From: DASTCZ01 sp035308165
GTDB taxonomy: Bacteria > Acidobacteriota > Terriglobia > Acidiferrales > UBA7541
Assembly: GCA_035308165.1 (NCBI GenBank)
Contig: DATGHC010000068.1
Span: 62,001-126,000 of the forward strand
DNA length: 64,000 bases
Direction of reading: 5' to 3'
The notes under the pieces were generated by a model, which was not told where the DNA came from, did not search any database, and was given only the letters and a program-made list of their open reading frames with translations. Of the stretch, positions 8,911 to 17,121 are shown piece after piece. Position 1 is the stretch's first letter, and each line of letters begins with the position of its first letter. The translations under genes and the position numbers were made by a program.

Positions 8911-9259
8911 GTGTCTCTCCCTTCGAGAAACGAATCTTGTAAGTCCGGTCGAACCAATATCGATGCATCGAAGCCAGAAATCTTGGCGTAATTGGGAACT
9001 TCGATCCCGACCCAATCACAGAGTCTATCCCGCACCTAGGACACATGGAAGTTGCTCCCTCATCGATCCATTCCACAATTTCGGTCGGAGGAAATACTTC
9101 CAAGCAATAGAAACAGCCGCATTCTCGACTTCCAAGAATCTCAAGCCGGTGTTGGGAAGAATGTCGATGCGCCCGGATATACGCAGGGCCTAACCTTTTT
9201 AAGACTCTGTTCAGCACAAAACGGATTCTAATACTGACCGGCCATCCGCTCTTACTCAT
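8900..9259 (-). CDS. Small conserved zinc-ribbon-like protein of unknown function inside the dehydrogenase operon
   Basis: The 119-residue product starts at an ATG behind GGGAG, 12 bases after the E1 beta stop; a TTG at 9268 is an alternative. It holds two cysteine knuckles, ECGCFYC and CPRCG, spaced 30 or so residues apart, as in a zinc ribbon. The segment CGIDSVIGSGSKFPITPRFLASMHRYWFD looks like a family of short, otherwise uncharacterised cytoplasmic proteins. Its last 11 bases overlap the E2 start. By eye its base composition is less GC-rich than that of E1 and E2 on either side, which hints at insertion by transfer. No role in the dehydrogenase complex is known; I do not assign a function. 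Confidence 0.75.
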   Translation of the reverse strand: MSKSGWPVSIRIRFVLNRVLKRLGPAYIRAHRHSSQHRLEILGSRECGCFYCLEVFPPTEIVEWIDEGATSMCPRCGIDSVIGSGSKFPITPRFLASMHRYWFDRTYKIRFSKGETHGR

Positions 9260-9271
9260 GACTCCCAACCT

Positions 9272-10297
9272 CTAATATCGCGCCAACTCCCGCGCAGCCG
9301 CCACCACCTTTTCGGCGTTGGGCAGAAAGCGCTCCTCCAGCGGAGGCGAATACGGTACCGGTGTATCGAGCGAGGTAACGCGCAGGATCGGCCCGTCCAA
9401 ATCTTCAAACGCGGATTCGCAGACCACCGCCGCTATTTCCCCGGCCACCCCGCCCGTGCGCGTATCTTCGTGCACCACCAAAATCTTATTCGTCTTGGCG
9501 ACGCTGGCCAGAATCGTTTCCTTGTCCAGCGGCATGATCGTGCGCAAGTCGACCACTTCGCACTCGATCCCCTCGCGCGCCAGCGTCTCCGCCGCCTCGA
9601 GCGAGGTGTGCAGCGACGCCGCATAACTGATCAAGGTAAGGTCGCGTCCCTCGCGTTTCACTGCCGCCTTCCCCAGCGGCACCAGATATTCCTCCTCCGG
9701 CAGATCTTCCTTGATCCGCCGGTACAAGAATTTGTGCTCGAAAAAAAGCACCGGGTTGTTATCGCGGATCGCCGACTTGAGCAACCCCTTCGCGTCATAC
9801 GCCGTCGCGGGATACACCACCTTCAGTCCGGGCGTGTGCGCGAAATACATTTCCGGGTTCTGCGAATGGAACGGACCGCCGTGGACGCCTCCGCCGGATG
9901 GCCCGCGCACCACCATGGGCACCGGAGCGCCCCAGCGGTAATGTGACTTGGCCGCGAAATTCGTGAGCTGGTTGAAGCAGCAGGCGATGAAATCGATGAA
10001 CTGCATCTCCGCCACTGGCCGCAGTCCCTGGTATGCCATCCCCACCGCCGCGCCGATGATGGCCGTCTCGCTGATGGGCGTATCAATGATGCGCTCCCAT
10101 CCGAACCGCTCCAGCAGCCCGGCGGTCACTTTGAACGCGCCGCCATACACGCCGATGTCTTCGCCAATCATCAACACGGCGGGATCGCGGTCCATCTCTT
10201 CAATCAGCGCCTGCCGGATGGCTTCCAGAAAAGTGGTCTGGTTCTTTTCACCCGCCGAGCCGTTCCCCTTCGCCGGGGCGCCTGTGCTTTTCGCCAT
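9272..10297 (-). CDS. 2-oxoacid dehydrogenase E1 component, beta subunit
   Basis: From ATG 10297 the product is 341 residues, the usual length of the beta subunit of heterotetrameric E1. Marks are TTFLEAIRQALIEEM, the cofactor-pocket GEDIGVYGGAFKVT, DTPISETAIIGAAVGMA, FIACCFNQLTNFAAKSHYR, VRGPSGGGVHGGPFHSQNPE and the C-terminal VHEDTRTGGVAGEIAA. With the alpha subunit it binds thiamine diphosphate and decarboxylates a 2-oxoacid. The alpha subunit stops two bases upstream, so the two are translated from one message. A longer in-frame extension toward 10537 only overlaps the alpha gene and is rejected. Pyruvate and branched-chain types are hard to tell apart at this level. Confidence 0.93.
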   Translation of the reverse strand: MAKSTGAPAKGNGSAGEKNQTTFLEAIRQALIEEMDRDPAVLMIGEDIGVYGGAFKVTAGLLERFGWERIIDTPISETAIIGAAVGMAYQGLRPVAEMQFIDFIACCFNQLTNFAAKSHYRWGAPVPMVVRGPSGGGVHGGPFHSQNPEMYFAHTPGLKVVYPATAYDAKGLLKSAIRDNNPVLFFEHKFLYRRIKEDLPEEEYLVPLGKAAVKREGRDLTLISYAASLHTSLEAAETLAREGIECEVVDLRTIMPLDKETILASVAKTNKILVVHEDTRTGGVAGEIAAVVCESAFEDLDGPILRVTSLDTPVPYSPPLEERFLPNAEKVVAAARELARY

Positions 10298-10299
10298 GG

Positions 10300-11529
10300 T
10301 CAGACCCGCACCTTTCGCGCCGAGGTCTTCTTGCCGCTCACTTTCGTTTTTTGCGCGCTCTTGGGCGAATGTTTCTTCGCCGCCGGCGGCCGTGACCCGT
10401 TCCCTTGCGCCGCCCGTTCCTCCGCGGCTGCCACCACCCGGGCCTCTCCGCTGGCCATTGCGCCCGCATTCACCATCTTCCAAACCGGCTCCACGCTCGA
10501 CTTCGGCGGCATCACCTCTTCCTTGGGCCGCTTCCATTGCGCTTCAATCGTGTGGCACCCGTCACAGTACACGCCCTGCGTTGCCAATTCCGGAGGAGGA
10601 AACGGTGCGCTCTCGGCAATCGCCAAGTCTTCGGTTAATTCGCGGTCAATCCGCGCCTCAATTTCCGTGCGCGTTTTTGCGTCCCACAATTTATTTTCAT
10701 CCAGATATTTTAAATAGAGCTCCAGCGGATCGCGTTTCTTCCAATACTCGAACATTTCCCTGGGCACATATTCCGCCGGATCGTGCTGCGCGTGCCCCCG
10801 CATGCGCATGGTCTTCGATTCGATAATCACCGGCCCTTCGCCCGCGCGGCACTGCTCCACGGCCTTGCGCGTAGTCTCGTACACCGCGACCACGTCGTTT
10901 CCTTCCACAATATAGCTCGCAATTCCATAGGCCTTGGCGCGATCGGCCAAATCCCGCAATGGCACCTGCCGGCTCACCGGAGTCGAGTAGGCCCACTGGT
11001 TATTCTCGATGACCAATACAAATGGAGCCTTTTGCACCGCCGCAAGATTCATTCCCTCATGAAACGCGCCGGTGGAAGTTCCTCCGTCGCCAATCCAGGT
11101 CATGGCCACAATCTTCTGCCCCAAATATTTCCCGGCCATGGCCACTCCGGTCATCACCGGAATTAAATCGCCAAGCATCGAGATCGGAGACACCACGTGC
11201 CGCACTTTCAAATCGCCGAAGTGGCTGGTGCCGTCTTTCCCCAGCGTGGGCGAGGTGTACCGCGCCATGTACTGCGTCAAAATGTCGCGAGGCGGATACC
11301 CGCGCACTAGAAGGGCGCCCACGTTGCGGATCATGGGCGCAATCCAGTCGCCCGGCCCCAACGCATACGCCGTGCCCACCGAGGTCGCTTCCTGTCCCAG
11401 GCTGCCGTAAAGCCCGCCGACGACCTTGTTCTGCTTGAATAAATTCACCAGCCGGTCTTCCAGCGACCGGTTGAGCCTCATGTAGTAGTACAGCTCTTGG
11501 AATTGTTTTCGTGTCAGCGAACTTTCCAT
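10300..11529 (-). CDS. 2-oxoacid dehydrogenase E1 component, alpha subunit
   Basis: The 409-residue protein starts at an ATG behind AAGGAAC. It shows YGSLGQEATSVG, the thiamine diphosphate motif starting GDGGTSTGAFHEGMN and ending IENNQWAYSTP, and the phosphorylation-loop-like RMRGHAQHDPAEY. After residue 330 the usual core ends and a tail of about 70 residues follows. The tail contains a YCDGC cysteine pair and then a lysine/alanine-rich end (AAKKHSPKSAQKTK). Such tails are not part of the standard E1 alpha fold; it may be disordered. It lies between lipB and the beta gene, so the operon pairs the enzyme with its lipoylation step. Confidence 0.92.
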   Translation of the reverse strand: MESSLTRKQFQELYYYMRLNRSLEDRLVNLFKQNKVVGGLYGSLGQEATSVGTAYALGPGDWIAPMIRNVGALLVRGYPPRDILTQYMARYTSPTLGKDGTSHFGDLKVRHVVSPISMLGDLIPVMTGVAMAGKYLGQKIVAMTWIGDGGTSTGAFHEGMNLAAVQKAPFVLVIENNQWAYSTPVSRQVPLRDLADRAKAYGIASYIVEGNDVVAVYETTRKAVEQCRAGEGPVIIESKTMRMRGHAQHDPAEYVPREMFEYWKKRDPLELYLKYLDENKLWDAKTRTEIEARIDRELTEDLAIAESAPFPPPELATQGVYCDGCHTIEAQWKRPKEEVMPPKSSVEPVWKMVNAGAMASGEARVVAAAEERAAQGNGSRPPAAKKHSPKSAQKTKVSGKKTSARKVRV

Positions 11530-11620
11530 GCGTTCCTTGTCGCCGGCGCTCCGGCCAGTCTTCTGCTTGTCTTACTGCTCAGTCCCGGATGTCGCCGTTC
11601 AGTTTAACTCAATCCCCCCA

Positions 11621-11664
11621 AGTCTCCGTGCAACCTCTGCGTCCTCTGTGCCTCCGCGGTGAAG
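11621..11664 (-). repeat. Dispersed CGCAGAGG-type repeat, copy 1
   Basis: Read on the minus strand this stretch runs CACCGCGGAGGCACAGAGGA and then a second CGCAGAGG. It matches the core of the copies near 27.7 and 28.6 kb. It occupies the 156-base gap between E1 alpha and lipB. Confidence 0.6.
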
Positions 11665-11685
11665 CCTGTGGCTTTCATTTTGTTC

Positions 11686-12417
11686 TTACGCAGAAACCGC
11701 CACTTCCACCGCCGCAAGCATCTCTTCCAACTCCGAAATCTCCATCCTCCGCATTCCGCGCCCGAAACATCCCCCCAAATGCCGCGCCATCTGCTCCTTC
11801 ACGCGCTTCATCTCCACCCGCTGCCCCAGCAATTTCTCCAACGACGTTGCCCGCTTACCCGCGATCCCACACGGCACAATCAAATCGAAGTACTGCAAGT
11901 CGGTGGTCACGTTATACGCCAGCCCGTGCGATGTCACCCAGCGGCTGATGTGCACCCCAATCGCGCCCAGCTTTTCTTCCGACCGAGCGCCATCCGGCCC
12001 GGCCACGCCCACCCATACACCTGTGCGTCCCTCGCGCCGTTCAGCCGCGATCCCATATTCCGCCGACACGCGGATCATGGCCTCTTCCAACTGCCGCACG
12101 TACCAGCCAATATCGCGCCGAATTTCGCCCAAATTCAGAATCGGATAGGCCACCAGTTGGCCCGGCCCGTGATAGGTAATGTCTCCGCCGCGGTTGGTAG
12201 CGTAAAACGCAACGCCCCTCTGCCGCAGCAGCAGCTCCGACGCCAGCAAATGCTCGCTCTTTCCATTGCGTCCCAGCGTGATCACGTGGGGATGCTCACA
12301 CTGCAACAGTACGTCGGGTACCAGCGCCAGTTTGCGCGCAGCCACAACGCGCCGTTGCAGCGCCCACGCCGCCTCGTATCCAATCAGCCCCAGATCAACT
12401 AGTGCGCACTCTTGCAT
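11686..12417 (-). CDS. lipB: Octanoyl-[acyl carrier protein]:protein octanoyltransferase LipB
   Basis: From ATG 12417 the product is 243 residues. It carries the LipB signature RGGDITYHGPGQLVAYPIL near residue 77, the catalytic lysine Lys149 in EEKLGAIGVHISRWVTSHG, and Cys183 in VPCGIAGKRATSLEKLLG. LipB moves octanoyl from acyl carrier protein to the E2 lipoyl lysine, after which LipA adds sulfur; lipA is not in this window. It lies 39 bases after lpdA and upstream of E1 alpha, so the operon holds both the complex and its modifying enzyme. An in-frame TTG at 12453 has no ribosome site and was not chosen. Confidence 0.94.
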   Translation of the reverse strand: MQECALVDLGLIGYEAAWALQRRVVAARKLALVPDVLLQCEHPHVITLGRNGKSEHLLASELLLRQRGVAFYATNRGGDITYHGPGQLVAYPILNLGEIRRDIGWYVRQLEEAMIRVSAEYGIAAERREGRTGVWVGVAGPDGARSEEKLGAIGVHISRWVTSHGLAYNVTTDLQYFDLIVPCGIAGKRATSLEKLLGQRVEMKRVKEQMARHLGGCFGRGMRRMEISELEEMLAAVEVAVSA

Positions 12418-12456
12418 GTCACCCGTTCTCGGACTGCATCTAGCGTCCGGCAATGC

Positions 12457-13872
12457 TTACATATTGATCTGCCAACCGCGCACGGCCGCAAACGCATCGC
12501 CCAATCCTTCCCACACCGTCGGATGCGCATGCACCATGGCCATCATGTCGTCCACGGTAGCCTCCAGCTGCAGCGCCGTCACCGCTTCCCCCAGAATTTC
12601 CGTGGCCAGCGGCCCGATGATGTGCACCCCCAAAATCTCTCCATATTTTTCCTCGGCCACCACCTTAATAAATCCGTCGTGCTGCCCCAAAATCGTAGCC
12701 TTGCTGTTCCCGATAAACGGGAATTTCCCAATCTTCACGCTGTAACCTGCCTCCCGCGCCGCCTTTTCCGTCAGACCCACCGACCCAATCTGCGGCTCGC
12801 AATAGGTAGCGCCCGGAATCCGCGTGCGGTCCAGCGGTGGCATGGAAAGCTTGCCGGAAATTTTCGCCAATGCCGTGATTCCCTCCATCGAGGCCGCGTG
12901 CGCCAGTTGCGGCATCCCCGCGACAATGTCCCCGATGGCATACAGCCCGGGCTCATCCGTCTCCATGTACGGACCCACGTGAACAAATCCCCGCTCGACT
13001 CTTGCCTTCGTTTTCTCCAACCCCACGTTCTCCGTCTTCGGCGCGCGCCCCACCGCGATCAATATTTTTTCCGCCGTAATTTTCTGCGTCTTCCCCTCTG
13101 AATCGGTGTAGGTCACCGTCGCGCCCTTGGCGTCGGTCGCCACTCCCTGCACCTTCGCTCCCGTCTGAATCTGTATTCCTTTTTTCCGGAAGGCTTTGTC
13201 CAGTGCCGCCGAAATCTCTTCGTCTTCCACCGGCACAACCCGGGGCAGCATTTCCAGAATTGTCACTTCCGTCCCAAACGCGCGAAACATGGACGCGAAT
13301 TCCACTCCCACCGCCCCCGCCCCCACCACCACCAACGATTTCGGCACCGCCGGCAATTCCAGAATTTCGATGTTGCTCAAAATCGTTTTGCCGTCGATAT
13401 TCACGCCGGGCAGCGACCGCGCCGTCGAGCCGGTCGCCAACATGATGTTTTTCGCGGTAATTTCCGTGGTCTTGCCGTCTTTCTCCACCGACACGCGCCC
13501 CGGCCCCGCGATCCGTCCCCAGCCCGTCACGGAATCCACTTTGTTTTTCTTGAATAGAAACTCGATGCCCTTGGCATGCTTGTTCACAATCCGGGTCTTG
13601 CGCGCCAGCACCGCTTTCCAATCCAGCTTGAAATCCTTCACCTCAATCCCAAAATCGCTGGCATGTTGCAGTTCGTCCAAAATATCGGCGGTGTGCAGCA
13701 GCACCTTGGTGGGGATGCATCCGACGTGCAGACAGGTCCCGCCCAGGTAACCATCTTTCTCAATCACCACCGTCTTCAAACCCCATTCCCCTGCGCGGAT
13801 CGCCGTCACATACCCGCCGGGCCCGCTCCCAATAATCGCCAGGTCGTACTTGCTGGATTCAGTATTCGCCAA
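12457..13872 (-). CDS. lpdA: Dihydrolipoyl dehydrogenase (E3)
   Basis: The 471-residue flavoprotein starts at a TTG directly behind a strong GGGAGGG ribosome site. It has the FAD-binding GSGPGGY near residue 16, the redox disulfide Cys47/Cys52 in GGTCLHVGCIPTK, an NAD-binding GAGAVGVEFA near 200, and the C-terminal catalytic HAHPTVWE. It reoxidises dihydrolipoamide on E2 and passes electrons to NAD+. As first gene of the minus-strand locus it is probably shared with other lipoyl complexes, including the AceE-type enzyme encoded 11 kb away. Confidence 0.95.
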   Translation of the reverse strand: MANTESSKYDLAIIGSGPGGYVTAIRAGEWGLKTVVIEKDGYLGGTCLHVGCIPTKVLLHTADILDELQHASDFGIEVKDFKLDWKAVLARKTRIVNKHAKGIEFLFKKNKVDSVTGWGRIAGPGRVSVEKDGKTTEITAKNIMLATGSTARSLPGVNIDGKTILSNIEILELPAVPKSLVVVGAGAVGVEFASMFRAFGTEVTILEMLPRVVPVEDEEISAALDKAFRKKGIQIQTGAKVQGVATDAKGATVTYTDSEGKTQKITAEKILIAVGRAPKTENVGLEKTKARVERGFVHVGPYMETDEPGLYAIGDIVAGMPQLAHAASMEGITALAKISGKLSMPPLDRTRIPGATYCEPQIGSVGLTEKAAREAGYSVKIGKFPFIGNSKATILGQHDGFIKVVAEEKYGEILGVHIIGPLATEILGEAVTALQLEATVDDMMAMVHAHPTVWEGLGDAFAAVRGWQINM

Positions 13873-14162
13873 GCCACCCTCCCGTAAATCCTAGCCGCGC
13901 GGGCATTTCCGGCGGCATCGCACAACTATCTCTACAACATTGGATTGTTTCCGAGCGGTAAAAGAATCCACAATTCTAACAGCCGCTCCCAACCGCAGCA
14001 AGCAATCAGCGCTGTGGGTAGCACGGCCTTCAGAATAGTTCGCCTGCAACTCAGGGCACATTGGCCCGCACTGCGGGCCCGTGGTCCTGGAGCTTTCCCG
14101 GGGAATTGCCTCCACTTGAAATTGTCGCGGAGGTAGTTCAGTCTCATGCACTGCCCACCACC

Positions 14163-14690
14163 ATGCTTTTCCTCGAAACACCTCGCCTCCTCTTCCGCTC
14201 TCACCAAATTGAAGACGAAGACGCTTTCATCGCCATGCACACCGACCCCGAAGTTCGCCGCTACGCGGGCGGAAGAGCATGGTCCGTTTACGAAGCCGTG
14301 AAACGCTTCCGAAGTGGATATCTCGGAAATCCCGCTGAGACTTACGGATTGTGGGCAACCGTCTTTAAGGAGGATGGGAAATACATTGGATGCTGTGGCC
14401 TCAGCGCACCCGGGAATGACCAAAGGAAATATCTCGCTTACTACATTGCGCGCCCCTATTGGGGACGCGGCCTCGCCTCAGAAGCCTCCCAAGCCTTCCT
14501 CGAATTGGGATTCAATCGGCTTCAGCTTCCCAGCATTTTCGCCGACGTGGAAAAAGGCCACGCCATCTCTGAACATATTCTCCAAAAGTGTGGATTTCAA
14601 TTCGTGAGCGAGGAAGTAATCCCAGGCCGCGGCCGAATCATTTCCCTTTACGAGCTACTGCAATCCGAGTGGAGAGCTCATAAGTCTTGA
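14163..14690 (+). CDS. GNAT family N-acetyltransferase (RimJ/RimL-like)
   Basis: From ATG 14163 the product is 175 residues. It starts LETPRLLFRSHQIEDEDAF, typical of RimJ/RimL-type acetyltransferases, and has the acetyl-CoA loop RPYWGRGLASEAS near residue 98, followed by FNRLQLPSIFADVEKGH and SEHILQKCGF. Such enzymes acetylate protein N-termini or small molecules; the substrate is unknown. An in-frame ATG at 14061 would add 34 residues without family features and was not used. It is transcribed away from lpdA; the 290-base gap between them should hold both promoters, but I see no convincing boxes. Confidence 0.85.
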   Translation: MLFLETPRLLFRSHQIEDEDAFIAMHTDPEVRRYAGGRAWSVYEAVKRFRSGYLGNPAETYGLWATVFKEDGKYIGCCGLSAPGNDQRKYLAYYIARPYWGRGLASEASQAFLELGFNRLQLPSIFADVEKGHAISEHILQKCGFQFVSEEVIPGRGRIISLYELLQSEWRAHKS

Positions 14691-15035
14691 ATTGGGCCCA
14701 GGTCGGGTAAGTTATCCGTAGTTGCAGCAATGCATGAATATATACTATATAAGTTATATACGCGTATATTAACAAGGTTGAACGCTAAAGAACGAATGGA
14801 CTCCGGGCCGGTGAACGCCTGCCTCTCTCAACCCGTTCAGAGCGGATCATAGTTTTCCTGTGCCCTGCAAATTGTTTCCAATCGCGCAATGAATTTTCAT
14901 TAGTATTGCTTGACACCTCCGGAGATGGTTGCTAGTTTTGTTTCCCCACCCTTCGGGTAAGAGGGATTGTTTTTCGCGGTACTAGTCCCGAACAAGAACT
15001 TCAATCAAATTTGACGGATTTGCAGGGGGTAAGTT
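14691..15035. other. AT-rich intergenic region before the HD-GYP regulator gene
   Basis: This 345-base gap is far more AT-rich than its surroundings. It holds a run of TATATA-like steps at about 14738-14770, including the perfect 14-base palindrome ATATACGCGTATAT (14756-14769). A promoter candidate for the regulator gene lies farther down. No small gene or RNA was recognised. Confidence 0.6.
14910..14938 (+). promoter_or_regulatory. Candidate promoter of the receiver/HD-GYP gene
   Basis: A perfect TTGACA at 14910-14915 is followed 17 bases later by TAGTTT (14933-14938), about 100 bases upstream of the start. The -10 box is poor, so an activator or another sigma factor may be involved. Confidence 0.35.
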
Positions 15036-16043
15036 TTGTCGTCTTCGGAAACTCCGCATACAATCTTGCTCGCTGATGACAACCAGGAAGTGCGCGAAGC
15101 GCTGGAATTCATGCTGCGCGCGCAGGGCTACCGGGTCATCTGCGCCGAGGACGGCGACCGCGCTCTCGAAGCGCTGGCGGTTCATTCCGTAGACCTAGTA
15201 CTGATGGACGTGCTCATGCCCGGGCGCAACGGCTTCGCCGTCTGTCGGGAAATCAAGTCGCGCGCTGAAACACGCCTGGTTCCTGTGGTGCTCATCACCG
15301 GACTGGTCGATCCGGAAAGCCGCGTCGAGGGCATCGAATGCGGCGCGGACGACTTCATCCATAAGCCGCTGCGCCGCGAAGAGCTGATGGCCCGCGTGCG
15401 CTCGCTGCTTAAACTGAAGCGCTTCACCGATGAGCTGGAGAGCGCCGAAACTGTGCTCTTCATGCTGGCGCGCAGCATCGAGGCCAAGGATCCCTACACC
15501 GAAGGTCACTGCGACCGCCTGTCGCGATATTCCGCCGCGCTTGCGGCGCAATTGGGATTGCCCGAAGACCAGCGCGTGGCGCTGCGCCGCGCGGGCATCG
15601 TCCACGACATCGGCAAGGTCGCCGTCCCGGAACAAATCCTGCTGAAGGCCGGCCCGCTCGACGAGCAGGAACGTAAAGTAATGGAAACGCATCCGGTGGT
15701 GGGCGAACGCATCTGCGCGCCGCTGAAATCCTTCCGCATGGTGCTGCCAATTATTCGCCACCATCACGAGCACCGCGACGGAACCGGATATCCCGATCAT
15801 TTGGGTGGCGACGAAATCCCCCTCACTGCGCGCATCCTGCAAGTGGTGGATGTGTTTGACGCGCTCACCACGCAGCGGCCCTATCGCGTGGCGCTTTCAC
15901 ACCAGGAAGCCTTTGCAATTTTGCGCGAGGAGTGCAAACGCGGATGGTGGGACCGTCAACTGGTCAACGAGCTCCAAAATCTGCTGCAAGTTGCGCCGGG
16001 CCTGCGTGAAATGACCCTGGCCGAAGAAGAGTTGTTGAAGTAG
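15036..16043 (+). CDS. Response regulator with HD-GYP phosphodiesterase domain (RpfG-like)
   Basis: The 335-residue protein starts at TTG behind an AGGGGG ribosome site. Residues 8-125 form a receiver domain with acidic pocket ADD, the phospho-acceptor Asp58 in LMDVLMPG and Lys110 in FIHKPL. Residues 135-320 form an HD-GYP domain with His190-Asp191 in GIVHDIGK and the full HHEHRDGTGYP motif near 243-253. HD-GYP enzymes degrade cyclic di-GMP, and all signature residues appear present, so activity is expected. No histidine kinase gene is adjacent. A PilZ receptor protein is encoded 47 kb away in the same window. Confidence 0.93.
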   Translation: MSSSETPHTILLADDNQEVREALEFMLRAQGYRVICAEDGDRALEALAVHSVDLVLMDVLMPGRNGFAVCREIKSRAETRLVPVVLITGLVDPESRVEGIECGADDFIHKPLRREELMARVRSLLKLKRFTDELESAETVLFMLARSIEAKDPYTEGHCDRLSRYSAALAAQLGLPEDQRVALRRAGIVHDIGKVAVPEQILLKAGPLDEQERKVMETHPVVGERICAPLKSFRMVLPIIRHHHEHRDGTGYPDHLGGDEIPLTARILQVVDVFDALTTQRPYRVALSHQEAFAILREECKRGWWDRQLVNELQNLLQVAPGLREMTLAEEELLK

Positions 16044-16071
16044 TTTCCCCGATTTATTCCCTGGAACAGAT

Positions 16072-16632
16072 TTACTGCGCGCGCTGTATGTAACGAGCTT
16101 CCGTAGTATCCACCTTGATTTTGTCGCCGTTGTTGATGAACGGCGGCACGTTGATGGTCAGCCCGGTCTCCAGTTTCGCGGGCTTCATCACCGCGCTGGC
16201 GGTGGCTTTTTGCAGAGTGGGTTCGGTCTCGATCACTTGCAGGTCAACCGTGTCGGGCAACGCGACACCAATGGGCTTGCCCTCGTAAAACTCGATCTCC
16301 ACGTTCATGTCGCCCTTCAAATAATATGCCGCATCTCCGACGATTTCAGGCGTCAGCGAAATCTGCTCGTAATTTTCCGTGTTCATAAAGTGGAAGCCGC
16401 CCGAGTCGGTGTACAAGTACTGGTGCTCGATCTCGTCCACTACGGCGCGTTCCAGAAATTCTTCCGCGCGGAACCGGTAGTCAATAATATTTCCGGTGCG
16501 CAGGTTGCGCATTTTGGTCTGCATGGAGCCGCGCTTGTTGCCCGGCGTGCGGTGGTCCACGCTGAAAACGGTGTACAGTTCGCCGTCGTGCACGACGATC
16601 ATTCCCGGGCGCAGTTGAGTCGCCTTTACCAT
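16072..16632 (-). CDS. efp: Elongation factor P
   Basis: From ATG 16632 the product is 186 residues, the family length. Three OB-like domains are visible, starting LRPGMIVVHDGELYTV and ending GDKIKVDTTEARYIQRA. EF-P relieves ribosome stalling at proline runs. The tip loop reads HRTPGNKRGSMQTK: aligned with E. coli EF-P, the lysine that receives beta-lysine (Lys34) falls on Asn32 here, with Lys33 next to it. No modification gene (epmA, epmB, earP) is seen near by. Upstream in-frame codons back to 16767 lack family similarity and were not included. Confidence 0.94.
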   Translation of the reverse strand: MVKATQLRPGMIVVHDGELYTVFSVDHRTPGNKRGSMQTKMRNLRTGNIIDYRFRAEEFLERAVVDEIEHQYLYTDSGGFHFMNTENYEQISLTPEIVGDAAYYLKGDMNVEIEFYEGKPIGVALPDTVDLQVIETEPTLQKATASAVMKPAKLETGLTINVPPFINNGDKIKVDTTEARYIQRAQ

Positions 16633-16763
16633 GTTCGCTGGCTCCTGATTCTCTCTTTCGGGGTCAAACGGCAGGCAATGAAGCCGGCTGTTTTGCCGTT
16701 GGGCCACCGCGGGGAGCGGCGCGCAACGTGAATCTCCATTATAGCGGCGCTTCGCGGGCCCGG

Positions 16764-16991
16764 TCAACGCGGCTTTGTGAGCGCGCGTAGCTCGCTTCTT
16801 TTGAGTCGGCCAAAGAACGGCCGTCCGCGACCGTACAGGCTTCTTTCCTTCGACACGTACAAGATGTCGAAGAACTTGTTCAGGTAGTCGTGGTCAAGTG
16901 TTTGGTCGACTTTTCCGCGTTCGTCGACCAACCAAATACAGTCCAGTCCATCCATCTTGCTGTAATAGCCGATCCTGAACACCCGACCCAC
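16764..16991 (-). CDS. Small hypothetical protein
   Basis: The 75-residue frame starts at GTG (MGRVFRIGYYSKMDGLDCIWLVDERG) and ends 131 bases before efp on the same strand. The pattern of a short beta-rich segment, GLDCIWLVDERGKVDQTLDHDYL and then LYVSKERSLYGRGRP looks like a genuine folded protein rather than an antisense shadow. By eye its DNA is less GC-rich than efp and the peptidase gene. I do not recognise the family and assign no function; it has no signal peptide or membrane segment. Confidence 0.5.
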   Translation of the reverse strand: MGRVFRIGYYSKMDGLDCIWLVDERGKVDQTLDHDYLNKFFDILYVSKERSLYGRGRPFFGRLKRSELRALTKPR

Positions 16992-17121
16992 TTCGTCAGC
17001 CCAAGGATTTCCCTTTGCCTTTCGTATGGAAACAACTCAGCAGGGTGGGATTGGCACCTTGAAAGGAAACTTCCCCTTCGGTTTCTTCGTGAATGGAAGT
17101 CGCAGTTTCCTCCTCATGGAC

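Noticed and set aside
7189..8991. A 600-codon open frame on the plus strand opposite E2
   Set aside because: It is antisense to a clear E2 gene, is rich in R, H and G, and has no domain; it is a by-product of the GC-rich codon pattern.
10298..10537. An N-terminal extension of E1 beta by 80 residues
   Set aside because: The extra part overlaps the end of E1 alpha and has low-complexity G/R/E content; ATG 10297 gives the normal family start.
7462..13872. The dehydrogenase locus as a specifically branched-chain 2-oxoacid complex
   Set aside because: Motifs visible by eye do not separate pyruvate from branched-chain substrates, so the calls are left general.
13932..14423. A 163-codon frame on the minus strand opposite the GNAT gene
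   Set aside because: The GNAT frame has the acetyl-CoA loop; this frame has no motif.
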